Positions 1 through 9,751 are shown, counted from the first letter of the stretch. The stretch is 23,450 nt of DNA from Nannochloropsis salina CCMP1776 (GCA_004565275.1 SDOX01000101.1:141270-164719), one strand, 5' to 3'. Translations and numbers: made by a program. The notes: generated by a model from the letters alone, not told the origin.

Positions 1-30
1 GCCCGAGACCCTACACATATGAAATATAAA

Positions 31-165
31 AACATGATGCACAAGCTGTAAGACGGAGGGGATTATAACATGCAGCATCACATATTTCACCATATTGGTA
101 GTGGATCGATAAGATTGAGATTGCGCAAAAATCGTCTCAACTACGCATGCCATCCTCGAGCCAGG
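31..165 (+). repeat. Dispersed repeat, copy 1 (unnamed family)
   Basis: This stretch matches 7,160-7,295 in the same orientation over about 135 bases. Shared landmarks in the same order are ATGATGCACAAGCT near the left end, CATATATTT or CACATATTT, GGATCGA, and CATCCTCGAG near the right end. By eye identity is roughly two thirds to three quarters, so the copies are old. No coding potential or terminal repeat is evident. The rest of 1-371 shows no gene. Confidence 0.6.
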
Positions 166-371
166 GGAGTCATCTCATCTAGGGGTTAACAATGAGGGAC
201 ACCAATCATTGCTGAAATTCGACTCATGAATGACGCTTGAGTATTTTCAAACACTCAATGAACAGGGACTGAGAGGCATGGCCGGGGCCCATGGAGCGAA
301 AGACCTTAGTCCAACGAGTAGTACCGTTGCTTCAAGGCTTGATCTGAGCGTCTAAGCGCCTTTTTTCTTCG

Positions 372-1260
372 TTATTTGAGGAAAAAACTTCCTTGCAGCT
401 TGGCTTTCCTTTCATATCTGCTCTTTATCCTACTGTGTGTGCACAGATCTTCTCCCCATTGTGAGCAAGACACAGTATTCCACTCGATCACTTTTTCGCC
501 AATAAACCTAACCATCGTCCTAACCCTAGTCTCGCTGAGCTTCTCGGCGACGCATACTACAAATGGTAGGAACGACTCGTTCATGCAAGTGATGTGAACA
601 TTAAGGTCTCTCCCGTTGCCGCGACCACTCAAGCACCTGACCTCGTACACTTTGCGTCGCGTGTGAAGAAGGCCAAGCATGGGTCGAGGTAGACGATTGA
701 ATTCGATATGCCGATGGAATTTATTGATCAAGTGAGTCAGTTGCATAGGTTCATCGATTTCCATATCAAATCGATGCTTAATTTTCCTAGCTAGCTCCTC
801 AGCTGCTTCGCAAGTTTCTCCTAGGTCACCATTTTCGTCGAAATTAAGGTGGCTGAATTCAGACATCAACGATGCTTTTTGTGTCTCTCCTCTTAATTCG
901 TATTTATCTGTAAGCGCTTAAAAAGCACCAGACCCATCCTTGTTTGAACGGAATTTCTCGATAAGATTCGCTGCCGCTCCCTTCAAGTACTTCTTGAGAG
1001 TGAAGTAACCCTTGACATTCTTTTCATCATAAGATTTTACCTCGTCCCCAGAAATCGGTGACTTGGTTAATCCAACAATGATATCTGCCATTTCTGGGTC
1101 CTTTGCCCCTATGAAGCTTTCAATATCTCTTTTTCAATAATCCCAGTCCTCTAATCTTCCACTGAAGATTGCCATCCGATAATCGTCTTTGTCTGCTATG
1201 ACTTTAAAGTTATAATCCTGGCCAGCCCAATATTCAGCCTCCAGATCCAATCAATTCCTG
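372..1260 (-). mobile_element. Probable Copia-like LTR retrotransposon gag fossil
   Basis: The minus strand carries consecutive coding-like stretches, the longest being 372-869. Their charged, helical character and order (a leading segment, then a Leu/Lys/Glu-rich segment) resemble the gag region of Copia-type elements (UBN2-like gag families). The element is broken, with roughly two or three breaks, and only a gag-like part is visible. No reverse transcriptase, integrase or LTR was found in the window, and pol would be expected to the left on this strand, where only unrelated repeat sequence is seen. The family call rests on general resemblance and could be wrong. Confidence 0.35.
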
Positions 1261-1303
1261 TTTTTAATCTAGCAAATTTAATTACCAATTAAAATAGTCC
1301 TGA

Positions 1304-1383
1304 ATCTCTGCAAATCCAATTGCACCAGAGAGATTCAACTTAATCCAGACCTCTATCTCTGCAAATCCAATTGCACTAGAGAT
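1304..1383. repeat. Two direct repeats of a 29-base hairpin unit, period 51
   Basis: The units lie at 1,304-1,332 and 1,355-1,383 and share the core TGCAAATCCAATTGCA, flanked by ATCTCT on the left and AGAGAG or AGAGAT on the right. Each unit can fold: outer arms ATCTCT/AGAGAT and inner arms GCAA/TTGC around a short loop. The surrounding 1,260-1,660 is AT-rich and shows no gene. Confidence 0.7.
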
Positions 1384-1667
1384 AGCTCGTCGATCAGTGT
1401 CGTTTCAGATTGCTTATTCAACTCAAAAGGTTAGGTCAATTAGGGCCCATAACCTGATGCGAATAAACAAACTAAAACACTGCGGATAACCCAATATCCA
1501 ATTGATTCTTCAGTTCAATTAATAATGTGATATTATTATTCTATAATGGATGTAGGTGCAACACTCTCTCAACCTCCTACCGCTGATATCCTGCTCCCTT
1601 AGCATCATCATCATCATGTCATCCTTATATTCGCGTCACCTCCCTCCCTCGTTCCCTCCCCTCTCAG

Positions 1668-1801
1668 GCCTGGGGTGGCTGCCAGTGCGTGGGCCCGTAC
1701 GGGCAGGAGCTTCCGGGCCTGGGGATGAAGGAGTCTCGCCTCGACGAGAACGCCCTCCTCGACAAGCTGGAAGTTTTTCGACCGGGCTTCACGCGGTTCA
1801 G
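1668..1801 (+). pseudogene. Orphan internal exon of a class-V PLP-dependent aminotransferase
   Basis: One open stretch of about 44 codons begins after a pyrimidine-rich acceptor (CTCTCAG) and ends at a donor-like CAG|GTGCCC. It contains GGCQCVGPYGQELPGLG and then RPGFTRF. In the class-V aminotransferase (NifS/cysteine-desulfurase-like) family the C-terminal region has a GGCxCAGPYG segment and, about 25-40 residues on, a PGxxRxxxPYF segment, so both spacing and order fit. No partner exon is visible. After the next CTCAG (1,923) only a serine-leucine match remains before the frame closes. It is best read as a duplicated or stranded exon fragment with intron flanks. The family assignment is from memory of motifs, without alignment. 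Confidence 0.55.
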
Positions 1802-1927
1802 GTGCCCGCCCGCCCTCCCTCCCTCCCTCCTTCCCTCCCTTCCTCCCGTCGTTCTTTCCTCATCCCACCCTGACCGCGGGTTTTTCTCTCCCTTTCTCCC
1901 TCCCTCCCTCCCTCGCTCCCTCAGCCT
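1802..1927 (+). repeat. (CCCT)n pyrimidine tract, intron-like
   Basis: Almost pure C/T sequence built from CCCT and CCTT units between the donor-like site at 1,802 and an acceptor-like CTCAG ending at 1,927. It looks like the remaining intron downstream of the orphan aminotransferase exon. Confidence 0.6.
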
Positions 1928-1959
1928 ACTATCGCGTCGCCCACCACGGCTATAAATGG

Positions 1960-2447
1960 CTCCCAAACTGTCTGAGATCCTGAGAGGGGCGAGGTCCTGT
2001 CCCTGTTCTATTTCTCTCGACAACTTTACAGCTTGGAGGCATTGACCCGTCTGTGGGGGGAGTATCCCTCTACCGCCAATCATAACCAAGCAGTAGTCTA
2101 TCTTAGACCAGATTTGTTGTTTGGGAGCCCTTTGCTCGTAGCGGATACCTTAGATATAATCAATGAAGAACATTCCAATAGATTATTGCGGCCCCGAACA
2201 GTCTTGATTTTGACGTTTTTGGCCGCATGAACGACCAATTTGCCTCGGAAGTCCGGATGTGATGAGTGTATACGGGCATCAAGAGAATGACATTGACCGT
2301 TCCATGGAGGAGAATCCGACCAAGCATCTCTATACCGATAGCTTTTTAGCTTGGCTGATGAAGGACAGGAGAATAACATGCGAAACTCTCGATTTTTCCT
2401 TGAAGCGTTCTAGAGCACGGATTCATAAAAGAGAATGGAAGAAGTAA
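1960..2447 (+). pseudogene. Frame-disrupted glycosyltransferase-like host pseudogene
   Basis: Three reading frames in succession carry parts of one recognisable pattern. The first (about 1,982-2,180) has RQLYSLEALTRLW and then VVYLRPDLLF. The second (about 2,200-2,250) has FDVFGRMNDQFA. The third (2,253-2,447) has PDVMSVYGHQENDIDR, then LYTDSFLAWLM and LDFSLKRSRA. This order (xxYLRPDxxF, a Pro-Asp-Phe-x-x-Phe-Gly-x-x-NDxFA block, a VYG block, and a C-terminal R-x-RA block) is typical of algal and plant putative glycosyltransferases in which RPD and NDRFA are signatures. Two frame changes, near 2,180-2,200 and near 2,235-2,255, break it. The N-terminal part and any membrane anchor are absent, so it is a decayed relative of the intact glyco-genes further right. 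The exact CAZy family is not known to me. Confidence 0.55.
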
Positions 2448-3420
2448 GAGACATGAAGGGTAAAATGATTATTAGTTTTGGTCAAGTGCTTTCATGTTAT
2501 GCGTGCATGTCCATTCCGTTCTTCAACTTGTTTATCGTCCTACCTGCACCCAAAAATCTTCACGGCCCTCGCTCATGTATGTTGCAGACGTATGCTTCTA
2601 TGAAGCCTAGATTGCTCACATACTTTCCCACCCTGTGTGAGTCCGTGGCATTGCCTAGGTAAGCATGGCAGTGCCAGTAGAAGAGGGCCAACAGCCAAAT
2701 GAGAAGGCTTAATCTTCTCGACAAGGAGGTCCGCATTTTCATCCTGCCTGAGCAAGCAATTTTTCAAGAACCAAACACTCTACGCCTGTCTTTGCCGTTA
2801 TTTTCGCCCTCATTCTCTACTTAAGCCCCGAACTCAATGTCGGACTTTCCTCCCTTCGATTGCTCTGTGCCTCTTGAAAAGAAATGCCATCTTTGTGGGG
2901 GGATCAGAACCTTGAGACGGACACAAGACTTTCCTCGACGTAGACTCACCAAAAGTTTCATGTTCAGCTCCGTCTCCCTGATCACCCGCTCGCTTTCGAG
3001 AAGTTTCTCTGGATTGCTAGCAGCGAGGAGGGAGAGCTCATGCTCAAGCACCTCGTTGCCTTTGTCCTTTTTCCTTCTACCCAACATGGTCTCTTTCACA
3101 AGGCTCCTTGTTCCCAGATGCATGGGTTCAAAGAGATAACAAATTTGCATCATTTAAGACAGGAGAGGCAGGGAAAGGTCAACGGAGGCGGTGAGGAGGA
3201 GGAGGAGGTGCGGGAGGAGGATGGATGCCTGATTGTTCAAACGAACATTTGGTTTCACCTTCAAATGCTAGCACTAAGAGGCCTACAAACAAATGTAGGA
3301 TGTAAATTTTTTTATTCCATGTCCATGACCAACGCAAGACACGCTCAATCGAAAATGTACAAGAGATTAAACTCTCCTCGAGGGGTCTCGATGGGATGGG
3401 GAACATGGCGGCGGAACGTC
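2448..3420. other. No convincing gene; one weak minus-strand open frame
   Basis: The best candidate is a 110-codon open frame at 2,821-3,153 on the minus strand, rich in Lys/Glu/Leu (for example NEVLEHELSLLAASNPEKLL), which could be a helical fragment. I do not recognise it and no splice partner or promoter was identified. A short GAG-rich purine tract lies at about 3,188-3,225. The rest shows no structure I can name. Confidence 0.3.
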
Positions 3421-3429
3421 AGCTGACGC

Positions 3430-3590
3430 AAGCGATATGATGGAAAAAGAACCGATGACGATGACGATATGATCGAAAAGGGATCGATGTCGATGACGAT
3501 ATGATGGAAAAGGGATCGATGACGATGACGGTATGATGGAAAAGGAACCAATGACGATGACGCTATGATGAAAAAGGGACCTTCGCTTGG
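3430..3590. repeat. 32-bp minisatellite, about five copies
   Basis: The motif GATATGATGGAAAAGG followed by GATGACGATGAC recurs with an exact 32-base spacing: the TATGAT core starts at about 3,436, 3,468, 3,500, 3,532 and 3,564. Copies differ by a few substitutions. Because 32 is not a multiple of three, the Ser/Ile-rich open frames across it on the minus strand are artefacts of the repeat. Confidence 0.85.
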
Positions 3591-3844
3591 CAGGTGGGCG
3601 GCGCTGGGGCTGTGAAATGCAGGGAGGTAGAAATTTGCAAGCCTGTGCGCCATACAGGTACTTCAAGCTCTTGGCTACTGTGTATTGTGTTGAACTGATA
3701 CTTTTTGGGAAGTAACGCTTAGATGTTTCGAATATTTTCGATTCGTGTTCCTTCGGAAGCAGGTGTGTTTTGATCGGCAGGCTAGCAATGTGACAACTTC
3801 TATTCCATCAAGTTTCTCAGCGGAAAGGAGGCGTCGTGTGTGAA

Positions 3845-4077
3845 GATGGATAGATACTCAGTCCGCGTGTTGGCATTTATATGCTGAATCACAGCCACTT
3901 CCTCGACAAAATGCATTTTGGTCTTGATTGAGGCATGTTGAGTGCAACAAGGCTCGGCGTCGTGAATGGTTGACTAGTTGCACCTTTATCGCCATCTCCT
4001 GTTGTGTGGTTGCCACAAGTACACTTGACGAAAAAATATCACAGGGACGCGATTTATAAACTCTGTATCTATCCATC
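3845..4077. repeat. 233-bp segment bounded by 13-bp inverted repeats
   Basis: GATGGATAGATAC (3,845-3,857) recurs as its exact reverse complement GTATCTATCCATC (4,065-4,077). The inner segment has no convincing gene. It could be a small non-autonomous DNA element (MITE-like), but no target-site duplication is obvious and GATA-type simple sequence could produce the match by chance. Confidence 0.35.
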
Positions 4078-4230
4078 GAAGTAGCGCAAAATGGAACCCT
4101 AAAATCGTTCAAGCACACGGACGCTCTCAAAGCGCATCGCCCCCTCTCACCAATGCCTCGTGCTTATCCCTCAACGACAGAGTCTCAGTTGAGCTACGTG
4201 CCCGGAAAGTCAGGCCGCGGTGCGGCACAC

Positions 4231-5796
4231 ATGGGTAAGGCAATGATTTGACACCCTTGGCGCCCGCCTCTTTTCTTTCTTCTTCCCTGTGGTTCATCTC
4301 TTCATCGTTTTCTTTATCCAAGAGGAAGGGCAAAGACCCTTCAAACATGCAAGTTTTCAGTCGCAACGTTTTTTTACAAAAATCAAATGAAAAAAACCAA
4401 GGCTGACAATCCCTTCCCTTTCCCACCTTCCCAGCCCTTTCCGCGCGGTGGGTGCTACAGGCCGAGAGTGAGCTCCGCTTTGAAGTCCCGGAAGACAGTG
4501 CCTTCACTTGCGTGTTAGAAAGGTACTCCGCCGTCCAATTCCCCTGCCTCGTGTCCCCTTTCCATCTCCCTCCTTGCCTCGCTTCACCTTTTCTCCTTGG
4601 GCCCTCTGTTGGCCCCCGCCCTCCTCCTCTCCCAGCGGGACCGCAGAGATCTTTGGAAGCGAGCTGGTGGCAGGGAGGGAGTATACCTTCACCAACGTAA
4701 AGCTGGCCGTGTTCACGTGGTACGGCGCGGTGCTGAAAGCCACCGAGCTGGAAGGGGTACGCGGAACGGAGGGAGGGAGGGAGGGAGGGAAGGAGGGAGG
4801 GAGAGGGGGGTTGGGACCGTACCCTGGAAGCGCAAGCCTTCCTGTCCATCGGCAAGTCTGCCACACTTTCCAGTGGGGGCATGCACGCGCCAAATACCCT
4901 TGGACATGTCCCGACAGACCCGTGTGGGGCCGGGGCGCCTCCCTCACCCTCCCTCCAGGGCCTCCTCAACGCCGTCCTCGCCGTCCTCCACCCGGTCTCT
5001 GCCACCGGGCTCCCGCCCTTTTCGGGAAGGGGGACAGGGAAAGGGAAGGAGGGAGGGAGGGAGGGAGGGAGGGAGGGCGAGGAGGAGGAGGAGGAGGAGG
5101 ACGGGGAGGAGACCTTGGATCCTGCCTTGGCCCTTAGCAATGTGGCCGGCTTTGTGCATGTCACGGGTGAGGAAAGGGGGGGAGGGAGGGAGGGAAGGAG
5201 GGAGGGAGGGAGAGAGGGAGGGCGGGCGGGGACCTACGGGCACGCGGAGAAGGAGGGCAGGGACGGATTCCCTCCCTCCCTCCCGCCTTCATGTGTCGCA
5301 GGGGTGAGGGGAAGAATTTTCTGGCACGGACCTGGAGCTTCTCGCTGGGAGGGGGGGAGCAAGAGCCAGGATTCGTCAAGATCCTTGATCTGAAGCCTCT
5401 TCGTCCCTTAGAGATATATGGCTGTTTTCCTGTTCTTTCCCCTCCCTCCTGCCTGGCCCGCGTCCGTATCTCCGGGTCGTTTTCCCTGGGAGGAATCCCA
5501 TACCTGCCCGCAGCTTTTTCCATGAACGATGTGTCGGGGGACGTCCGTCCTCGTCTGTGTCCTTGTCGTTTCCCCACCCTCTCTCCCTGGGTGCCCTGGA
5601 TCACGCTTCCCGATTCTGACCTTTTCCCACACACTCATGTCCTCTCTTGCTTTCCTTTCTGTCATGTCTCGGCATCACATACATAGGGGTGGATGTGGAC
5701 CGGAAGAAAATTCGGGCGTTGGCGCCCTGTCCAGGGACGTTGCCGAGCCGTTACCTGGTGGTGGGAAGCCTCGTTTGGATCGAGGAAGGGAGCTGA
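4231..5796 (+). CDS. CLP1: CLP1-like mRNA 3'-end/tRNA-splicing factor lacking the kinase core
   Basis: Predicted exons are 4,231-4,234 (ATG plus one base before GTAAGG), 4,435-4,522, 4,636-4,756, 4,959-5,166 and 5,687-5,796. All phases agree, giving 176 residues ending at TGA 5,794-5,796. CLP1 is a polynucleotide 5'-hydroxyl kinase family protein of pre-mRNA cleavage factor II and the tRNA-splicing complex. The N-terminal beta domain is clear (ESELRFEV, TAEIFGSELV, LAVFTWYG), as is the C-terminal domain (GLLNAVLAVLHP, NVAGFVHVTG, then APCPGTLPSRYLVVGSLVW at the end). Family members have about 420-450 residues. Here the central roughly 270 residues, with the P-loop GxxxxGK(S/T), are missing between exons 3 and 4, where the 202-base intron holds a (GGGA)n tract. 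Exon 4 also contains an in-frame purine repeat encoding Gly/Arg/Glu. Either the gene is a shortened paralogue or the assembly collapsed across GGGA repeats. The four-base first exon is an inference. Confidence 0.75.
4757..4958 (+). other. Intron 3 of the CLP1-like gene with (GGGA)n tract
   Basis: It begins GTACGC and ends CCTCCAG. A GGGA/GGAA purine run fills 4,766-4,806. The remaining ~150 bases have no clear CLP1 match, although a full-length gene would need several hundred coding bases here. Confidence 0.55.
5167..5686 (+). other. Intron 4 of the CLP1-like gene with complementary purine and pyrimidine tracts
   Basis: It begins GTGAGG and ends ACATAG. A (GGGA)n tract at about 5,177-5,222 is followed by a short CCCTCCCTCCC block at about 5,271-5,283, so the two could pair in RNA. 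No other exon is evident inside. Confidence 0.6.
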
Positions 5797-7159
5797 TTTG
5801 TGGACCAGAAATGGGGGTCACGTGAGCCGTGGGACTCCATGGCCCATGTTGTGGTACAACGACGCTTGGCAGCAGGAGCCCCGTTCCGAACATGACTCAT
5901 CGCCCCCTGGAAGGCAAGAACAGGCGCCACCGGGGGGAGGAGGAGGCATGGCACGCGTTCAAAGGGTGTGTGTCCCCGAGGCCGGTGAGGAGGCATTTCA
6001 GACTCGAATATCTTCTCTGGTAGGGTTATCTCCTAGACTGTGTTTGACTAGAAGGACACCTCTTGGTCTAGTGTTCACGCCCCGTCGCCGAGCTCGCCGT
6101 CCTCATGCATGTGCTCGTCGGGGCAAAAAGTAAACAAGTCACGAGGGCTATTCCCACCGCATGGATCTTTACCTTACAGGTTTCCGACTATTGACTGAGT
6201 GGAACCTATGGGTATACCAGAGTCCTCGTACATTTATGTTTCGGGCATCTTTTTCTTTTTGGAAAGTCACCCACGTGTTTGCTCTAATTTGGCAGGTGGA
6301 AGTTGGCAAGTCGCTGATGCGTAGTTCGGATTATTCGAGTGCCTTCCGTGTCAACAAGCGGAGGAATACCCATCTTCTTCTTCAGGTTGCGTCGACGGTC
6401 ATGATTGTCCTGTCATCACATTATTGTCGCAAGTCCAAAATTCTACACCGAGATAGTGTGAATAGTTGGGGAGCGTTCAATTCTTCTGCACTACACAATC
6501 GTTCCTCTTAAAGGTTACCAGCACTTCGGTACCATAGCGCAGAGAAGTAAAGATACTATAGTAAAGATGCTATCGTCACGTCTACTATTTATGTGGTCGT
6601 CAAGAATCGTACCACTTTGAAGCCTGTGCCCAGCCCGCAAAGAAGAATACACCCGTCACTCAACGATCGATTCATGTGTATGAAACTTAATGCTTTTGTC
6701 CTTGCCCAAAGCTTTCTGACACAGCCTACAGATGTGCGTTTCTACCAGCACCATTGATCAATGTATCGCACAGTATTGGCGCTGATCTTGAAGTGGAAAA
6801 GAGGCACAGACATCGACTTTGTTGCAAGTGTATCTCTGTGTTTTTCCAGACATGCAAAACATGTGGGTCTTGTCCAGCTGGCTGGTTTTATAGAAGACAA
6901 CGTTATACAACTCTTTTTGGAATATTCTTTGCGCAGAGACGTCGATTTGCATACGTACATTATAGTTTCATTCCATAATCCAAGCCATAATGGAGCTGTA
7001 CCAAGCCCAACACCGGCCATACTGATCTGTTGCTACAGATCGAACACTTACATAGAAGCCTGTTGATAGTCACACAAGCTGCTTTCTGTGCTGCTTGGCA
7101 TGGATACGCTGCCCAGCTGGAACGCGACACATAATAACGGCCAGACATAGAACTGAGAT
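5797..7159. other. No convincing gene
   Basis: The end of the CLP1-like gene is followed by ordinary-composition DNA. The open frames seen (6,161-6,511; 6,761-7,066 on plus; 6,742-7,020 on minus) overlap one another in different frames and match no family I know. The region 6,820-6,890 is Cys-rich in one plus frame (CCKC, CKTCGSC) but lacks any wider zinc-finger context. Confidence 0.4.
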
Positions 7160-7295
7160 GATGCTTATGATGCACAAGCTTTGCTACGGGGGGATTTACA
7201 TGCATGATCATATATTTCTTAATGTGGATAAGGGATCGACAAATTGGAGACTGCACAGAAAGCGTCTTAACAACGCACGGCATCCTCGAGCACTA
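7160..7295 (+). repeat. Dispersed repeat, copy 2 (unnamed family)
   Basis: Same-orientation counterpart of 31-165, with ATGATGCACAAGCT, CATATATTT, GGGATCGA and CATCCTCGAG in the same order. The 600 bases that follow, to the sulfotransferase start, hold no recognised feature. Confidence 0.6.
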
Positions 7296-7894
7296 AATCG
7301 CATAGAACCGTTACTATCATAGTCATACTGTTGAGGAAACGTTGAATAACTATGCTCTTCGTGCTCTCCGCAACTAGACATAGCGGGCCTTTGTTTCATA
7401 AGTACTTCAGCTGAGGCACAAGACAAAGACGACCACGACCACCTTAAAGGTTTTGCAAACCACTTTTCTCAACTTGTCGCCGTCGCGCGGAGGTATTTAG
7501 GTTCTCGCTCCTTGGTGATCGTGTTCGAGTCTCTTGAATGCTCATCCCATTGCGTTCATCGATTATTAATTCACCTTTTCCAGGGGTATACAACATTTAG
7601 GAGGCCTGCATGAGAAAGTCGCGATGAAGACATCTTAGAAAGAGGGAGTGCGATTACCCTGCTCTTGCCGTTCCCCCAAAAAAATGCATACTTTTGGTGA
7701 TGAGTTACCGCCATAATAAAAATACTCAGGCTACACAATGGTATGCACTTAGTCTTCTCACCCCATGACACGGATGCATGTCATCAATATATGGAAGGAT
7801 TTGCTCAAAGAAGGCTTTCGGCACAGTGCCCCATCACCACCTACAAATAATATGAGCTCATAGCTTAACCCAATCAATCCTTCTACCACAGCAC

Positions 7895-8620
7895 ATGGCG
7901 TGTAAGATGGCGTCCTGGCACATGATACTGGGACTCCTCGTGCTGATTCTCCTCTCCATATTTTCTGCAAGGGAGTTTGCCGGCGGGGAAGGTGGCTACA
8001 CAAAGAAAGATAGAACACTGTTCCAATCCAACCGCGGGAAAGTCCTCATCACTGGAACTGGGCGATCAGGAACAACATTTCTCATACAGCTTTTAACCTT
8101 CTTGGATCTGGATACTGGCTATCACAGGGAAACCTATTCCAAACATGTCTTTGGCATTTCTGGATCGGGCATGGAGCGGCCCATCAGCGCTCCACATAAA
8201 TTCCTAAAAAGTCCATTTTACATCAAAACGCTAGGACAAGATATGAAAGATTTCCTGCGGATGAACACAAGCATTCAAGCAGTAATTGTGCCGATACGAG
8301 ACTACACCGAATCAGCCGTGTCACGATTCCGTCTCGGGAATGGTGGTAAAGGAGGCCTGTGGAAAGCTTCTGATGTACCATCTCAAGAAAATATGTACTA
8401 TAAAATCATGGCTGAGTATCTCCTTTCAATGGTGGTATACGATATCAATACAATATTTATCGATTATAATCGCATGGTATCAGATCCTGTGTACCTATAT
8501 ACGAAGGTGAGACAAGTCTTACCCCACAACATATCAGTCGAGAAATTCACGGATGCATTTCAGGAGGCATCGGAGGTAAACGAAAGGTCTAAGGAAAAAA
8601 GAAAAAGTAAGGAGAATTGA
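7895..8620 (+). CDS. Golgi-type membrane-anchored sulfotransferase-like protein
   Basis: This intronless gene encodes 241 residues. A hydrophobic anchor at about residues 9-25 follows a short basic N-terminus, as in type II Golgi proteins. Residues 49-63 read KVLITGTGRSGTTFL, the 5'-phosphosulfate-binding P-loop of PAPS-dependent sulfotransferases. Residues 130-145 (VIVPIRDYTESAVSRF) fit the 3'-phosphate-binding strand and helix with Arg135 and Ser143. The C-terminus ends in a lysine-rich tail. At 241 residues it is slightly short for the family, and no catalytic His/Glu can be assigned with certainty. Expected role: transfer of sulfate from PAPS to a glycan in the Golgi lumen. ATG 7,895 is chosen because it precedes the anchor, and Met5 is an alternative. 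It shares orientation with the epimerase fusion 1.1 kb downstream. A generic P-loop protein of another kind is less likely. Confidence 0.75.
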   Translation: MACKMASWHMILGLLVLILLSIFSAREFAGGEGGYTKKDRTLFQSNRGKVLITGTGRSGTTFLIQLLTFLDLDTGYHRETYSKHVFGISGSGMERPISAPHKFLKSPFYIKTLGQDMKDFLRMNTSIQAVIVPIRDYTESAVSRFRLGNGGKGGLWKASDVPSQENMYYKIMAEYLLSMVVYDINTIFIDYNRMVSDPVYLYTKVRQVLPHNISVEKFTDAFQEASEVNERSKEKRKSKEN

Positions 8621-9751
8621 TTGAAGAGACGGTACGCTGTAACTAGTCTGATATACTGGCTTGCATCCTGCACGCTGACGGCACTCATCACGGTAGGGAG
8701 GTAACACGAGAATTTACACTAAATTTATTTTCTTTGGCACTTATTGCTCACTGCCCCGGATCTTTCATTAATACATCGCCTGAGAGTCATAGGGAGATGA
8801 AAGGGGATCCTCGTTTGGTCATTGATTGACTGGACTAAAAATTGATAGACGGCTCGATAGAGATTCCGCCGATCTTTCTTCCCAGAATAGAGGCCCGTCT
8901 TCGGAAAGCTCTAAAGTGAACAAGCTCCCTTCGATGACATTGAGGTTGAAGCTATTTCGAGGCTCAACCAGGTGCTTTTTGGGGTCCACAGCAAAGTGAT
9001 TACACCCAAGATACTTGAGATATTCCTTCATACGCGAGCAGTTGCTCTTAGTTGTTGCGTCGGGAGTAATATGCGTTTGTACAACCTTCTTCTTCTCCAG
9101 CTATCGGCGACTTGCAAACGAGAGCGCCCCGGCTCCTCCTACGAATGATGCCTTAAAACTTCGTAAATACCCCTTGTCTCGCATAATTTTTATTCGGCTT
9201 ACCAACTCCCTTTCGTCAATCTTCAGAGGCGTAGGGGTAAAAACAAAATCATGAAGACAGAAGTACAAGCACATTCACGTTACCCAAAGTATCCAGCTTT
9301 CCTTATTTTATTGTTTTCCTGAGTGCATCTATCTATCTATTTACAATATCCTTTAAGCTGCTTATCCCCTTGACCGAGCTTATCTCCCGATCTTTTCATG
9401 AGATGCTTGTCATCAAAGATTGTGGTAATCGGGCAAAGGCCGCCGTACAGATAAAAAATGTGAGTCTGTGAGGCATTTTTGAAATCCTATTTTTCACCCA
9501 ATGAGAGGGGGTCTCGGTACGATGGTACTACTTGGCCAGCATTTCTTCGGCACAGCAAGCATGCGGGAGATGAGAGGGCTTAGAGTCGCCGAATCCACTT
9601 GCAGACGTCCCCCTGCGCACAGCCGTTACGTCGAGAATTAGGACCAGGGTTTCCCAAAACTCGAAGAAACATTCAAGTTTCGAGCGTAATTTAATTCTAA
9701 AACGTCTCTTCTACCTCCTGTTCGCTATATATCGTTGCTCACCCGTACAGG
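8621..9751. other. Intergenic; weak minus-strand coding-like stretch at 8,819-9,260
   Basis: The minus strand has a 70-codon open frame at 8,819-9,031, with upstream sequence in the same frame that is also protein-like (for example DERELVSRIKIMRDKGYL). I do not recognise the family. It may be a decayed gene or chance. A short ATCT run lies at about 9,327-9,340. No promoter element can be assigned for the gene at 9,752, though TATATA occurs at 9,726-9,731 about 25 bases ahead of its first ATG. Confidence 0.25.

Noticed and set aside
3430-3590. CRISPR-like array
   Set aside because: The 32-base period contains no distinct spacers; it is a simple tandem repeat in a eukaryotic setting.
4807-4958. 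A further CLP1 exon before 4,959
   Set aside because: One frame has LPHFPVGA, vaguely like the CLP1 LPxG segment, but it is out of phase with the next exon unless a 35-base intron is assumed.
4127-5164. Minus-strand open frame of 345 codons opposite the CLP1-like gene
   Set aside because: Its Pro/Ser repeats come from reading GGGA tracts backwards; the plus strand has spliced CLP1 domains at the same place.
6754-6978. Cys-rich frame as a zinc-finger protein
   Set aside because: The CxxC pairs have no matching second half, and other frames over the same bases are equally open.
7490-7540. tRNA-like GTTCGAGTC segment
   Set aside because: No acceptor, D or anticodon stems can be built around it.
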